Notes: generated by a model from the sequence alone, not told the origin. A stretch of DNA of 64,000 bases from Streptomyces coffeae (GCF_016741875.1 NZ_JAERRF010000008.1:1-64000), one strand, 5' to 3'. Numbered from the stretch's first letter, positions 1 through 9,053 are shown. Made by a program: numbers and translations.

Positions 1-76
1 AATCGTCAAGAACCTGAACGCGAATGTCGGTGCCTCGGTCAGCTCGGGCGCGGTCGTCTGCGAGATCAAGGACTGA
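1..76 (+). CDS. 3' end of a gene, possible biotinyl/lipoyl-like C-terminus
   Basis: Only the last 24 codons are present, reading ...NVGASVSSGAVVCEIKD and then TGA at 74-76. The spacing G-x-x-V-x-x-G-x-x-V-x-x-I resembles the second half of a biotinyl/lipoyl carrier domain, but the modified lysine would lie upstream of the window, so this is a guess from pattern alone. A terminator hairpin follows within 30 bp, so the gene ends its transcript here. Confidence 0.45.
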   Translation, partial: IVKNLNANVGASVSSGAVVCEIKD

Positions 77-100
77 GCCCCCGCCCTTGACCGGAGTGTG

Positions 101-143
101 CAGGCTCCTGCCCGTATCGGGTGGGAGCCTGCCCGTTTTCTTA
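101..143 (+). terminator. Rho-independent-like terminator
   Basis: CAGGCTCC (101-108) pairs with GGAGCCTG (124-131) and is followed by CCCGTTTTCTT. It lies 25 bp after the stop of the partial gene at the left edge. The T-run is unusual in this GC-rich window and makes the call solid. Confidence 0.8.
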
Positions 144-329
144 TGGCATCTTTCTGCCAGACGCTGGGCCGGGGGGCGTGAGTGACGGACTATGGAAATG
201 CAGGTGCATCGGTTCTCCCCCGTCACGGGGGCGGGGGAGACCGAAAGGTCCGTTCGCCCGGCGATGACCGTTTCGGCTTCTGGGGCGCCCGACTACGCGG
301 CCTCGCTGAAGTCCGGGCGGTTCGGGTGC

Positions 330-1244
330 TCAGTTCTTGAGGGTTCGGTCCAGGAAGCCCAGGACGGTGTCGGCGTAGACGTCCGGTTGGGTCTTGATGC
401 CCTGGAGATGCTCGGTGTCCGGCAGGGTGTGCACCTCGGCCAGCGGATAGCGCTCGCCCAGCGCCCGTACCCCGGCAGCGGGGATCATGGTGTCGTGCTC
501 ACCGGCCAGGAAGAGCATGGGCGTTCGCTCGTACGCACTCTCGGCCGCCGGGGGCCACTGCACCCGCAGCATCGCCACCGCCGCCGACGAGGCGACCTTC
601 TCCAGCACGGCGCGCGAGGGCCCGGACCGCAGCGGGCCCGGGACCGGCACCCCGTCGGAGGCGACGAAGTTCCGGAACAGCGGGGCCAGTTCAAGGGCCG
701 GGCCGCTGTCGCAGACCACCGCGTCCACCGGGCAGTCCTGCCCCCTGCCGAGCATGTAGAAGGAGGGGAAGGTGGAGATGGAGAAGCCGTAGATGGCGAT
801 CCGCGCCCCGGCGTACTCCTCCTGTGCGCGCAGGTACCGGACCACGGCCACTACATCGTCCGTATGACGCTCGCTCATGCCCCAGCAGGCCCGGTCGGCC
901 ACGCTCTTGCCGTGGTTGCGGTGGTCGAAGAGGGCGACCGTGTAGCCCGCCTGGTGCAGCAGTTTGGCCTGGGACAGGCTCGCGGACTTGCTCAGCCCCA
1001 GCCCGTGGCCGAGCACCACCACCCGCTGGGGATCGCCGGGGCAGAGCCAGACATGCAGCCCGCGCCCCTTGAACCCGTCCAGCTCCACCATGACCTCGGT
1101 GCTGTCGATGCCCAGGTCGGCGGGGGTCTTGTGATGGCGTTTGCGTGGCGGGTGATAGATGAAGTATGAGAGGAACGCCCCGTACAGCGGTGCCACCGGG
1201 AGGGTGGCCGCGGAAGCCGCCTTCGTCAGGAATCCCGTCGCCAT
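330..1244 (-). CDS. Alpha/beta hydrolase family protein
   Basis: A 304-residue serine hydrolase of the alpha/beta fold. Seen in the sequence: an oxyanion-type HGLGLS segment, the nucleophile elbow GFSIS, a late Asp in the LAGEHDTM stretch and a C-terminal His in DTEHLQG, in the expected order. The N-terminus is hydrophobic and could associate with the membrane. I chose the ATG at 1244 because GGGGG sits 8 bp before it; the reading frame extends to 1262. It stands alone on the minus strand, with no partner that suggests a substrate. Esterase, lipase or peptidase roles are all possible. Confidence 0.8.
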   Translation of the reverse strand: MATGFLTKAASAATLPVAPLYGAFLSYFIYHPPRKRHHKTPADLGIDSTEVMVELDGFKGRGLHVWLCPGDPQRVVVLGHGLGLSKSASLSQAKLLHQAGYTVALFDHRNHGKSVADRACWGMSERHTDDVVAVVRYLRAQEEYAGARIAIYGFSISTFPSFYMLGRGQDCPVDAVVCDSGPALELAPLFRNFVASDGVPVPGPLRSGPSRAVLEKVASSAAVAMLRVQWPPAAESAYERTPMLFLAGEHDTMIPAAGVRALGERYPLAEVHTLPDTEHLQGIKTQPDVYADTVLGFLDRTLKN

Positions 1245-1514
1245 GTTGCAAACCCCCATCACCGGTTGTGCACGGACGTGCGCGATCGTAGTGCCGCGAC
1301 CCCCTGACCGGGTCGGCCGCGAGGTGAACGTGTCCTAACTCACCGAGTGCTGCGGTGCGGCAACACCGCGTCGCCGTACGGGCGTTGGACCAGGCCGGGA
1401 GGGCCGCGGCGACAGCTTCCTGCCGTGCCGCCGGACGGGTGAGCCGGGTCCGCCCCTGTACCGTCGTCCCGACGGGACGCCGGATGGCGACGAGTTGCGC
1501 GGAGGAGCCGAACA

Positions 1515-2312
1515 GTGCCGTTCACCAGCCCGGCCGACCCCACCCGGAATCCCGGGTCCTGGGGGCCGGCCCGTGCCCTGCCCCGCCCGGAGAACCGGCC
1601 CGCCCCCGGTGAGGTGGCCGTCTGGCTGCTGCGGATACCACCCGCCGTCGCCGCCGCCGAGGAGGCCGCCGGAGTTCTGGACGAGCGGGAGCGCGAGCGT
1701 GCCGCGCGCTTCCGCCATGCCACCCTGCGGGAGCGCTATGTCGCCTCGCACGTGGGGCTGCGCACTCTGCTCGGCGGCTATCTCGGGACCGACCCGGCGG
1801 CGGTGGAGTTCGCCCGGGAGACCTGCGGAATGCCGGACTGCGACAAGCCCCACGGCCGCCCCGCCCTGGCCGGGGACCCCACCTTGGCTTTCTCCCTCTC
1901 CCACGCCGGGGACGCCGCGCTCTACGCGGTCGCCGGGGTGACCGTCGGCGCCGATATCGAGGGGCGCGAACCCCGGCGTGCGGGCACCCGGCTGACCGGG
2001 CTGATCGGCCAGCTGCACCCCGGGGAGCGGGCGGCGATCGACGCGCTCCCCGAGGAGCTGCGGGAGGAGGCGTTCCTCAGCTGCTGGGTGCGCAAGGAGG
2101 CGTTTCTCAAGGGCATCGGCACCGGACTGCCCGGTGGGCTGCGTACCCATTACGTCGGCCTCGCCGAGGGGCTGGCGCCCGCGGACGCGCCACCCGGCCC
2201 GGACGGCTGGACGCTCGCCGATGTCGACGCGCCCCCCGGCTACCACGCGGCGGTCGCGGTGCGCGGCGACCGGGCCCCGGTCGTCACCGTGGGCGGGCTG
2301 CTGCTGGGCTGA
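1515..2312 (+). CDS. Sfp-type 4'-phosphopantetheinyl transferase
   Basis: Transfers phosphopantetheine from CoA onto carrier-protein serines, activating fatty-acid, polyketide or nonribosomal peptide synthases. Of 265 residues, the family signatures are clear: FSLSHAGD, the Mg/CoA-binding GADIE, and the helix WVRKEAFLKGIG. Length fits the Sfp class rather than AcpS. Start is a GTG at 1515 with GGAGGAG ending 7 bp before it. No PKS or NRPS gene is in the window, so it probably serves clusters elsewhere; the YcaO cluster at 21-31 kb has no visible carrier protein. Confidence 0.9.
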   Translation: MPFTSPADPTRNPGSWGPARALPRPENRPAPGEVAVWLLRIPPAVAAAEEAAGVLDERERERAARFRHATLRERYVASHVGLRTLLGGYLGTDPAAVEFARETCGMPDCDKPHGRPALAGDPTLAFSLSHAGDAALYAVAGVTVGADIEGREPRRAGTRLTGLIGQLHPGERAAIDALPEELREEAFLSCWVRKEAFLKGIGTGLPGGLRTHYVGLAEGLAPADAPPGPDGWTLADVDAPPGYHAAVAVRGDRAPVVTVGGLLLG

Positions 2313-2376
2313 GCGCCGCGTGCCTCCGGGCCGCGGGCCCGGGGCGCTGTCGGTGCGGCGGCGTACCGTCGGGGGT

Positions 2377-2592
2377 ATGTGCAGATCCATCAAGACACTC
2401 CGCTCGCCCTACGCCGAGACCGTCACCGAAGAGGACATGCGCGCCGCGGCGCTCCAGTACGTGCGCAAGATCTCCGGCTTCCGGCAGCCCGCCGCGCACA
2501 ACGCGGAGGCGTTCGACCGCGCGGTCGAGGCGGTCACCGCCGCCACCGGGCAGCTGCTGGGCTCGCTGGAGGTGCGCGGCGGGGCGCGCTGA
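2377..2592 (+). CDS. DUF2277 family small protein
   Basis: A 71-residue protein starting MCRSIKTLRSP, which is the typical opening of DUF2277 proteins, with an invariant Cys at position 2 and a conserved LRSPYAE stretch. Function is unknown. It lies 64 bp downstream of the phosphopantetheinyl transferase in the same direction and may be cotranscribed. The start is fixed by the family N-terminus; the open frame itself extends much further upstream through the preceding gene. Confidence 0.85.
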   Translation: MCRSIKTLRSPYAETVTEEDMRAAALQYVRKISGFRQPAAHNAEAFDRAVEAVTAATGQLLGSLEVRGGAR

Positions 2593-2637
2593 GCGGCGGC
2601 CATGTCATGAGCTACGTCATGGCCCCACAACGCGGCC

Positions 2638-2665
2638 GGGCGTCCTCGGAAAACCGAGAACGCCC
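2638..2665. terminator. Hairpin terminator between DUF2277 gene and tRNA-Lys
   Basis: GGGCGT-C-CTCGG pairs with CCGAG-A-ACGCCC around an AAAA loop. It lies just downstream of the minus-strand tRNA-Lys and also after the plus-strand DUF2277 gene, so it can serve both. Confidence 0.7.
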
Positions 2666-2687
2666 AGGTCAGCTGCCTGATCATCGG

Positions 2688-2761
2688 TGCGCCGCCAGGG
2701 ACTCGAACCCCGGACCCGCTGATTAAGAGTCAGCTGCTCTAACCAACTGAGCTAGCGGCGC
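2688..2761 (-). tRNA. tRNA-Lys (anticodon CTT)
   Basis: On the minus strand a 74-nt cloverleaf begins GCGCCGC and its 3' arm GCGGCGC pairs over 7 bp, with discriminator A. The anticodon loop CTCTTAA gives CTT, which reads AAG lysine. D-arm AGCTCAGTTGGTTAGAGC and T-loop GGTTCGAGTCC are canonical. No CCA is encoded. An identical gene lies at 31544-31617. Confidence 0.97.
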
Positions 2762-2847
2762 CTGCTGACGACGTAAATACTACCCGGTTCCGGAGGGTGC
2801 TCCTGACCACCGGCCGTGGGGCGGAACCGGCCGGGCTGGGACAGGAC

Positions 2848-3609
2848 CTAGATGGTCAGGGAGAGCAGCATCGGGGCCGCTTCCCGGTTGAGGGTGTAGG
2901 CGGCCTGGTGCAGCCGGTGGGCATGCTCCAGCGGGAGCGAGAGGGCGAGGCAGCCGACCGACTGGCCCGCGGTGATCGGCACGGCCGCGCAGACGGTGCC
3001 GACCGCGTATTCCTGGAGGTCGAGCACGGGCACGGTGGCGGGCTGGCTGTCCAGCTTGCGGAACAGCACCTTCTCGTTGGTCGTCGTGCGGGAGGTGAGC
3101 CGCACGGTCTTGTGGCGGGAGAGATGGTCCCGGCGGCCGTCGTGGTCGAGCTGGGTGAGCAGGCATTTGCCGACCGCCATGGCATGGGCCGCGGACCGGA
3201 AGTCCACCCACTCGTTGACCCTGGGCATCCGCGGGCCGTCGGCGTACTGCGTGATCTTGACTTCGCCGTCCACATAGCGGCTGAGGTAGACCGCGGCCCC
3301 CACCGAGTCGCGCAGCGCGGCCAGCGACTGCTGGAGCTTGTCGTCGACGGCGTGGACGCGGTCGGCGGCGGCGGAGCCGAGCAGCGTCAGGGATTCGCCG
3401 CCGATGTACGCCCCGTCGCCGATCTGCTCCACATAGCCCTCGCGGCGCAGCATCCGCAGCAGATCGGTGAGCTGGTGGGCGGGCAGCCGGGTCTCGCGCG
3501 CGATGACGGTGTCGTCCACGCCGCCGGAGTGCTTGGCGACGACCTCCAGGATGCGGAGGGCATGCTGCACCGAGTGGAATGGCGCGGTCGGCTCGGGCTT
3601 GAGCGCCAC
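2848..3609 (-). CDS. IclR family transcriptional regulator
   Basis: A 253-residue regulator with an N-terminal winged helix (about residues 10-75, including SVQHALRILEVV and the recognition stretch TRLPAHQLTDLLRMLRREGYV) and a C-terminal GAF-like effector domain. IclR proteins usually control adjacent catabolic or uptake genes by binding a small metabolite. It lies directly downstream of the EhuABCD-type importer on the same strand, separated by a hairpin at 3745-3774, and is the best candidate regulator of that module. Effector is unknown. Confidence 0.88.
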   Translation of the reverse strand: MALKPEPTAPFHSVQHALRILEVVAKHSGGVDDTVIARETRLPAHQLTDLLRMLRREGYVEQIGDGAYIGGESLTLLGSAAADRVHAVDDKLQQSLAALRDSVGAAVYLSRYVDGEVKITQYADGPRMPRVNEWVDFRSAAHAMAVGKCLLTQLDHDGRRDHLSRHKTVRLTSRTTTNEKVLFRKLDSQPATVPVLDLQEYAVGTVCAAVPITAGQSVGCLALSLPLEHAHRLHQAAYTLNREAAPMLLSLTI

Positions 3610-3744
3610 GGTGTCCCCCCTCGCAGGTTGTGACCGCCTACCACGATAGCCGCCAAGGGCTGTGCGGGGAGCGGGTGTTGAGCATTTTGACGGGGGCTAC
3701 GCACTCCGTCAGCAGCGGGGCATTTCCCCGGCATATGCCATGAG

Positions 3745-3774
3745 CATGCCCCCGCCGTGATCGGCGGGGGCATG
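3745..3774 (-). terminator. Terminator of the ehu operon
   Basis: CATGCCCCCGCC (3745-3756) and GGCGGGGGCATG (3763-3774) form a perfect 12-bp stem with a 6-nt loop, placed 12 bp after the ehuA stop on the minus strand. Confidence 0.75.
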
Positions 3775-3786
3775 GTGTCTCTCGGG

Positions 3787-4590
3787 CTAGAGAACCGCGC
3801 TCAGGAACTCACGGGTCCGCTCGTGCTCCGGCTCGGTGAAGATCTTCTCCGGCGGGCCGGACTCGATGACCCGGCCCGAGTCGAACATCAGGACGTCGTC
3901 CGAGATGTCCCGGGCGAAGTTCATCTCGTGGGTGACACAGAGCATGGTGATGTCGGTGGTGTGGGCGATGTCGCGCAGCACGTCCAGCACCCCGGCCACC
4001 AGCTCCGGGTCCAGCGCCGAGGTCACCTCGTCCAGCAGCATCACCTGCGGGCGCATGGCCAGCGCCCGTGCGATCGCCACCCGCTGCTGCTGTCCGCCGG
4101 ACAGCTGCGTCGGATAGGAGTCGCACTTGTCGCCGAGGCCGACCAGGTCGAGCAGCTCCCGCGCCCGCGTCTCGGCCTCGTCCTTGCTCAGCCCCAGGAC
4201 GTGCACCGGGGCCTCGGTGATGTTGCGCAGCACCCGCATATTGGGGAACAGGTTGAACTGCTGGAAGACCATGCCGATCTTCTTGCGCACCTCACGGGTG
4301 TGCTTCTCGCCCGCGGGGACGAGCTTGCCGCCCTTGTCCTCGTGGGTGAGGTACGCCCCGTCGACCTTGATCGTGCCCTCGTCGGGCTTGAGCAGCGTCA
4401 TCAGCAGCCGCAGGATCGTGGTCTTGCCGGAGCCGGACGGGCCGATCAGGGTGACGTGCTTGCCCGAGGAGACCGAGAAGTCCAGGTTGTCCAGGACGAC
4501 GTTGTCGCCGAAGCGCTTGGTCACCTGGTCGAAGCGGATCAGTTCACTGCCGTCCACGGCAGGATTCGTGTGGTCGGTTTCAGTGGCCAA
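3787..4590 (-). CDS. ehuA: ABC transporter ATPase, EhuA-like (polar amino acid/ectoine type)
   Basis: Energises import through the two permeases encoded just upstream. Visible are Walker A GPSGSGKTT, the signature LSGGQQQR, Walker B VMLLDEVTSALDPE and the H-loop CVTHEM, so it should be active. About 267 residues, normal for polar-amino-acid ATPases. I place the start at a TTG (4590) that overlaps the ehuD stop by 11 bp. The frame upstream of it runs through ehuD and has no better start; a downstream GTG remains possible. Last gene of ehuB-C-D-A. The symbol follows family annotation practice; the actual substrate is not shown by the sequence. Confidence 0.82.
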   Translation of the reverse strand: MATETDHTNPAVDGSELIRFDQVTKRFGDNVVLDNLDFSVSSGKHVTLIGPSGSGKTTILRLLMTLLKPDEGTIKVDGAYLTHEDKGGKLVPAGEKHTREVRKKIGMVFQQFNLFPNMRVLRNITEAPVHVLGLSKDEAETRARELLDLVGLGDKCDSYPTQLSGGQQQRVAIARALAMRPQVMLLDEVTSALDPELVAGVLDVLRDIAHTTDITMLCVTHEMNFARDISDDVLMFDSGRVIESGPPEKIFTEPEHERTREFLSAVL

Positions 4591-5230
4591 GACGACGCTC
4601 CAGGGCTCGCATGAGAAGGGATGCCGGATAGGCGATGAGGATGAAGGCGATGCCGACCATGGTGAACGGCTCGATGTAGTTGAAGGACGAGGAGCCCTCG
4701 GCCCGCGCCTTCTGCAACATGTCGACAACGCCGATCAGCGCGAGCATCGGGGAGTCCTTCAGCATCGCGATCACGTAGTTGCCCAGGGCGGGCACCACGC
4801 GGCGGATCGCCTGCGGCAGGATCACCGCCGTCCAGGTACGGCCGCGGGAGAGGCTGAGCGCGGTGGCCGCTTCCCACTGGCCCACCGGCACACCGTCGAT
4901 ACCGGCCCGGTAGACCTCGGCGGTGTACGTGGAGTAGTGCAGCCCCAGTGCGATCACACCGGTGGTGAGCGCCGAGAACTTGATGTCCCAGGTGGGCAGC
5001 ACATAGAAGAAGAAGAACAGCTGGACCAGCAGCGGGGTGTTGCGGGTGAACTCCACGACCGCCGACACCGGCCAGCGTACGAAGCGGCTGGGGGAGCGGA
5101 AGGCCAGCGCCCACACCAGGCCCAGTGCGAACGCCAGCACCGAGCCGAGGGCGGTGGCCTCCAGCGTGATCAGCAGTCCATCGCCCAGCTCGGGGAGAAA
5201 GTCCTTGGCTACGTCCCAGTTCCAGTTCAC
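4580..5230 (-). CDS. ehuD: ABC transporter permease, EhuD-like
   Basis: A 216-residue His/Glu/Gln/Arg/opine-type permease with about five hydrophobic segments and the EAA-loop region (GQWEAATALSLSRGRTWTAV ILPQAI). Starts at GTG 5230, whose GTGA overlaps the stop of ehuC, so translation is coupled. With EhuC it would form the heterodimeric channel fed by the lipoprotein EhuB. The overlap chain through ehuA indicates stoichiometric expression from one transcript. Confidence 0.82.
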   Translation of the reverse strand: MNWNWDVAKDFLPELGDGLLITLEATALGSVLAFALGLVWALAFRSPSRFVRWPVSAVVEFTRNTPLLVQLFFFFYVLPTWDIKFSALTTGVIALGLHYSTYTAEVYRAGIDGVPVGQWEAATALSLSRGRTWTAVILPQAIRRVVPALGNYVIAMLKDSPMLALIGVVDMLQKARAEGSSSFNYIEPFTMVGIAFILIAYPASLLMRALERRLGH

Positions 5231-5973
5231 TGGACCCCACCTCCAGTGATCAGGTTGGACGACTGCTCGGTCTCCTGGCGGGGGGTGAGCTTCCGCGTCA
5301 CCAGCGCGCCGCGCTTCTCCGGGATCTGCCCGATGCCCGCCTTGGCACGCCGCTCCAGCATCCGCATCAGCCGGGTCAGCACGAAGGCCAGCACGAAGTA
5401 CATGACCAGGATGATCGTGTAGATCTGGGCGCTCTCACCGGTCGCCAGCCGGGAGAGCTGACCGGCGAAGGTGATGTCGGCGACGTTCACCGCGGAGACC
5501 AGGGCCGTCCCCTTCAACAGCTCGATGAGCAGGTTGTTGAAGGGCGGGATCATCTCGGGTATCGCCTGCGGCAGGATCACCCGGCGCATCCGCTGCGCGG
5601 GCGTGAAGCTGAGCGCGATGGCCGCCTCGCGCTGGGCCGGGGCCACGGACGCGATGGCACCGCGCACGATCTCCGAGCCGTAGGCGCCGTAGGTGAGGCC
5701 CAGTGCCAGAACCGCCGCCCACATCGGGAACAGCTGCCAGTGGAAGGCCAGCGGCATCACGAACGCCAGCCAGAACATCAGCACCAGGGCCGAGGTGCCG
5801 CGGAAGATCTCCACGTAGAAGCCCGAGAGGAAACGGACGATCCACAGCGGCGAGGTGCGCGCCAGCCCTATACCGAAGGCCACGACGGTGGCGAAGGCGG
5901 CGCTGTACAGGGTCAGCTGGATCGTGATCCAGATGCCCGGGAGGAGCCAGTGTTCCCACAGTCCGGCTGTCAT
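5227..5973 (-). CDS. ehuC: ABC transporter permease, EhuC-like
   Basis: A 248-residue permease with five hydrophobic segments and a clear EAA loop (QREAAIALSFTPAQRMRR VILPQAIPE). I use the ATG at 5973 because it overlaps the ehuB stop as ATGA; an in-frame ATG 6 bp upstream also exists. Partner of EhuD in the inner-membrane channel. The charged C-terminal tail after the last membrane segment is longer than in EhuD. Confidence 0.82.
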   Translation of the reverse strand: MTAGLWEHWLLPGIWITIQLTLYSAAFATVVAFGIGLARTSPLWIVRFLSGFYVEIFRGTSALVLMFWLAFVMPLAFHWQLFPMWAAVLALGLTYGAYGSEIVRGAIASVAPAQREAAIALSFTPAQRMRRVILPQAIPEMIPPFNNLLIELLKGTALVSAVNVADITFAGQLSRLATGESAQIYTIILVMYFVLAFVLTRLMRMLERRAKAGIGQIPEKRGALVTRKLTPRQETEQSSNLITGGGVQ

Positions 5974-6884
5974 TTGCACAGCTCCTCTGCGGTCAGATCG
6001 GTCATCTCTTCCTTGGTGAAGCCGAACGGCCGCACGATCCGGAGCAGTTCGCCGCTCTTCTTCAGCTTGTGCAGCTCTTTGTTGAAGGCGTCGCGCAGCT
6101 TCGTCTCCTCCGGCCGGAAGGCGAAGCCGCCCGCTCCGATGTCCGGCTTGCCGTCCACGTAGGCCTGGAACGGCTCGGTCGCCTCCGCCCGCTGGCTGTT
6201 CCGCTGCTTCACCACGTTGTGGACGGTCACGGTCGTGCCCGCGAAGACATCGGCCCGGCCCTGCTCCACGGCCAGCAGACCGGCCAGCTGATCAGGAAGG
6301 ATCAGCATGTCGCCCTGCTTCACCCCGGCGGCCTCCGCGTAGCCGATCTGGGCATAAGCGGTACCGGTGGCCATCTTGGCCTTCGATTTCGCAATGTCGT
6401 CGTAATTGTGGAGATTCTTCGGATTCCCCTTGCGCACGATGAACGCGTCACGCATGCGGTAGTCGGGGTCGGAGAAGATCACCTGAGCGCAGCGCTCCGG
6501 ATTGATGTACATCCCCGCCGAGACCACATCGAACTGCTGCGATCGCAGACCCGGGATCAGTGACCCGAACTCGGTCGGCACCGGCTGGACCCTGTCCACG
6601 CCCAGCCGTTTGAAGATGACCTTCGCGATTTCCGGTGCTTCACCGGTGAAATCGCCGTTTTTGTCGATATAGCCGAATGGGATCTCCCCCGCGATTCCCA
6701 GCCGTACCGTCCCCTGCGACCGCAGCCGCTCCAGCAGATTGCCCCCGTCCTTGGCACCAGAGCTGGACACCCGGCTACAGCCGACCGCGCCCAGCAGACC
6801 CAGGGCCGCGCCGCCGGCCAGAAGCGAGCGGCGCGCAAGCCCTTTTCCTCTGCTTTCGATGTCGTTCCCACGTGGTGGAGCCAT
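5970..6884 (-). CDS. ehuB: Solute-binding lipoprotein, EhuB-like
   Basis: Extracytoplasmic receptor of the importer, 304 residues, family 3 amino-acid-binding type. The N-terminus combines RRSLLAGG, which could be read by the Tat pathway, with a lipobox LGAVGC, so the mature protein should be a lipid-anchored Cys. The binding-domain hallmarks are the start VRLGIAGEIPFGYID, then the phrase FDVVSAGMYINPERC and the later TGTAYAQIG region. First gene of ehuBCDA, divergent from the DUF3830 gene across about 120 bp. The family binds ectoine/hydroxyectoine in rhizobia; here no ectoine hydrolase is nearby. Confidence 0.84.
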   Translation of the reverse strand: MAPPRGNDIESRGKGLARRSLLAGGAALGLLGAVGCSRVSSSGAKDGGNLLERLRSQGTVRLGIAGEIPFGYIDKNGDFTGEAPEIAKVIFKRLGVDRVQPVPTEFGSLIPGLRSQQFDVVSAGMYINPERCAQVIFSDPDYRMRDAFIVRKGNPKNLHNYDDIAKSKAKMATGTAYAQIGYAEAAGVKQGDMLILPDQLAGLLAVEQGRADVFAGTTVTVHNVVKQRNSQRAEATEPFQAYVDGKPDIGAGGFAFRPEETKLRDAFNKELHKLKKSGELLRIVRPFGFTKEEMTDLTAEELCK

Positions 6885-7003
6885 GGGCGCGCGACTACCC
6901 GACTCGGCGAAATGTATGCAGGCTGTTTCCAGCCCTTGATCTAGTCGATGCTGGGTATATCCCTACGACAGCATTGGCTCCGAACTGACCTGGAGGAATG
7001 TCC

Positions 7004-7513
7004 ATGGTTGACCGAGCTGACCGGTTCATCGAGGTCTCGCTCGACAAGCGCGGGGTGACCTGCACGGCGAAACTCCTTGACGATCGTGCGCCGATCACCT
7101 GTGAGGCGGTCTGGAACGCGCTCCCCCTGGGGGGTGATGTGTACCACGCCAAGTACGCGCGGAACGAGATCTACACGTTGCTGCCGCCGTTCGCGCCGGA
7201 AGAGCCCCCGCTCGAGAACCCGACGATCACCCCCATCCCGGGCGATCTGTGCTACTTCACCTTCACGGACACCCAGCTCGGAACCAACTCCTACGGTTAC
7301 GAGACGGACGCCAAACACCAGGGGCGTACGCAGGTCATCGACCTCGCGCTCTTCTACGAGCGGAACAACCTGCTGATCAACGGTGACGCGGGATGGGTGC
7401 CCGGCATCGTGTGGGGCACCGTCGTGGACGGCCTGGACCGCATGGCCGACGCCTGCCAGGACCTGTGGCGGGCCGGTGCGCTGGGGGAGACCCTGAACTT
7501 CCGCCGGGCATGA
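7004..7513 (+). CDS. DUF3830 family protein (cyclophilin-like fold)
   Basis: A 169-residue DUF3830 protein. Families of this fold are small beta barrels; no enzymatic activity is established to my knowledge. The start at 7004 has GGAGG ending 7 bp before it; an ATG at 6998 is too close to that site. Conserved stretches include NALPLGGDVYHAKYARNEIY and GDLCYFTF. It is divergent from ehuB and convergent with the amidase, so it belongs physically to the catabolic module but has its own promoter. Confidence 0.82.
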   Translation: MVDRADRFIEVSLDKRGVTCTAKLLDDRAPITCEAVWNALPLGGDVYHAKYARNEIYTLLPPFAPEEPPLENPTITPIPGDLCYFTFTDTQLGTNSYGYETDAKHQGRTQVIDLALFYERNNLLINGDAGWVPGIVWGTVVDGLDRMADACQDLWRAGALGETLNFRRA

Positions 7514-7518
7514 CGTAT

Positions 7519-7549
7519 CGCCGGACGGACCCGGTCGGTCCGTCCGGCG
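7519..7549. terminator. Bidirectional terminator between DUF3830 and amidase genes
   Basis: GCCGGACGGACC (7520-7531) and GGTCCGTCCGGC (7537-7548) form a perfect 12-bp stem with a 5-nt loop, extended by one C-G pair. It sits 6 bp after the DUF3830 stop and about 50 bp from the stop of the convergent amidase gene. Confidence 0.8.
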
Positions 7550-7602
7550 CACGATGACGCTTCGGGGCTCAGGTGGTCGGCGTGGTCCCGGACGCCGCGG
7601 GC

Positions 7603-9027
7603 TCAGGCGGCGGGTGGACGTACGCCGTCCGCCAGGCCCGCTTCGTACAGCGCGTGCGCGGCCCGCAGCACCAGCGCGTCCGCATGGCGCGCGCCCACCA
7701 GCTGCACCCCGATCGGCAGCCCCTCCGAGGACAGCCCGCACGGCATCGACGCCGCGGGCTGCTGGGTGAGGTTGAACGGATAGGTGAACGGCGTCCAGCC
7801 GGTCCACCGGGTGTGCTCCGAGCCCGGCGGCACCTCGACTCCCGCCTCAAAGGCGGTGATCGGCATGGTCGGGGTGACCAGCAGGTCGTACGCCGAGTGG
7901 AACCGGCCCATGGCGTGGCCGAGAGCCATCCGCACATCCACCGCCGCCAGATAGTCCAGCGCGCTGTACGCCGCCCCCTGGGCGCAGATCTCACGCAGCC
8001 CCGGGTCCAGCAGCTCCCACTGCTCCTGCTTCAGCGGCTGCACCACCCGGGCGGCGCCGCTGAACCACAGCGTGTGGAACGCCTCCACCGGATCCTCGAA
8101 CCCCGGGTCGATCTCCTCGACCACCGCGCCCAGCCGCTCCAGCAGGTCCACCGCCCGCCGGACCGCCGTGGCCACCTCCGGGTCCACCGACGCCGTACCG
8201 CCGAGCGCGGGGCTGTAGGCCACCCGCAGGCCGTCGACCCCGCCGCCGCCCGCCGTGATCGCGTCACGGAAGCCCGCGCCGCCCTCCGGCGGGGGCGCCA
8301 GCTGGGACCAGTCGCGCCAGTCCGCACCGGAGATGACATCCATCAGGAGCGCCGCGTCGGCCGCGTCCCGGGTCATCGGTCCCACATGGGCCAGGGTCCC
8401 GAAGGCGCTCGCCGGATAGAGCGGAACCCTCCCATAGGTGGGTTTGAGCGCGAAGATGCCGCAGAAGGACGCCGGGATGCGGACCGAGCCACCGCCGTCC
8501 GTCCCCAGGCTCAGCGGACCCGCCCCCAGCGCCACCGCCGCCGCGCTGCCGCCGCTGGAGCCGCCCGCGGTCCGCCCCGGGTCGTACGGATTGCCGGTCA
8601 CGCCGTGGACCGGGCTGTCCGTGACGCCCTTCCAGCCGAACTCCGGGGTGGTCGTCTTGCCGACGAACACCGCGCCGTGCTCCCGCAGCCGGGCCACCGA
8701 GGGCGCGTCCTCGTCCCACGCCCGACCCTCCGCGCGCACGGTCCGCGAACCGCGCAGCGTGGGCGCGCCCCGCTGCAACAGGATGTCCTTCACCGACACC
8801 GGCACCCCGTCCAGCAGCCCCAGGGGGGCGCCGCGCCGCCACCGCTCGGCGGACTCCTCCGCCTGCCGCAGCGCCTCCTCGGCGTTCATCCGGCAGAACG
8901 CGTTGACCTCGGGCTGGATCTGCTCGATCCGCTGGAGGGCGGCCCGGGTGGCCTCGACGGGGGACAGCTCACCGGAGGCGTACCGCTCCAGGAGCTGAAC
9001 AGCGGTCAGGGCGTGGATATCGGTCAT
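7603..9027 (-). CDS. Amidase signature family hydrolase
   Basis: Hydrolyses an amide or related C-N bond. The 474 residues contain the Ser-cisSer-Lys triad of the family: a Lys in PVSVKDILL (about residue 80), the GGSSGGSAA loop (about 155-163) and the Ser in TDGGGSVRIPA (about 181). It is not GatA: no gatB/gatC is present and the context is catabolic. Start ATG has GGAG about 6 bp before it. It follows the D-2-hydroxyacid dehydrogenase by 26 bp on the same strand and probably shares its transcript. The substrate may be what the Ehu-type importer brings in or a product of the racemase-like enzymes. Confidence 0.88.
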   Translation of the reverse strand: MTDIHALTAVQLLERYASGELSPVEATRAALQRIEQIQPEVNAFCRMNAEEALRQAEESAERWRRGAPLGLLDGVPVSVKDILLQRGAPTLRGSRTVRAEGRAWDEDAPSVARLREHGAVFVGKTTTPEFGWKGVTDSPVHGVTGNPYDPGRTAGGSSGGSAAAVALGAGPLSLGTDGGGSVRIPASFCGIFALKPTYGRVPLYPASAFGTLAHVGPMTRDAADAALLMDVISGADWRDWSQLAPPPEGGAGFRDAITAGGGGVDGLRVAYSPALGGTASVDPEVATAVRRAVDLLERLGAVVEEIDPGFEDPVEAFHTLWFSGAARVVQPLKQEQWELLDPGLREICAQGAAYSALDYLAAVDVRMALGHAMGRFHSAYDLLVTPTMPITAFEAGVEVPPGSEHTRWTGWTPFTYPFNLTQQPAASMPCGLSSEGLPIGVQLVGARHADALVLRAAHALYEAGLADGVRPPAA

Positions 9028-9053
9028 CCAACTCTCCGTTCGGGGTCGTGCGT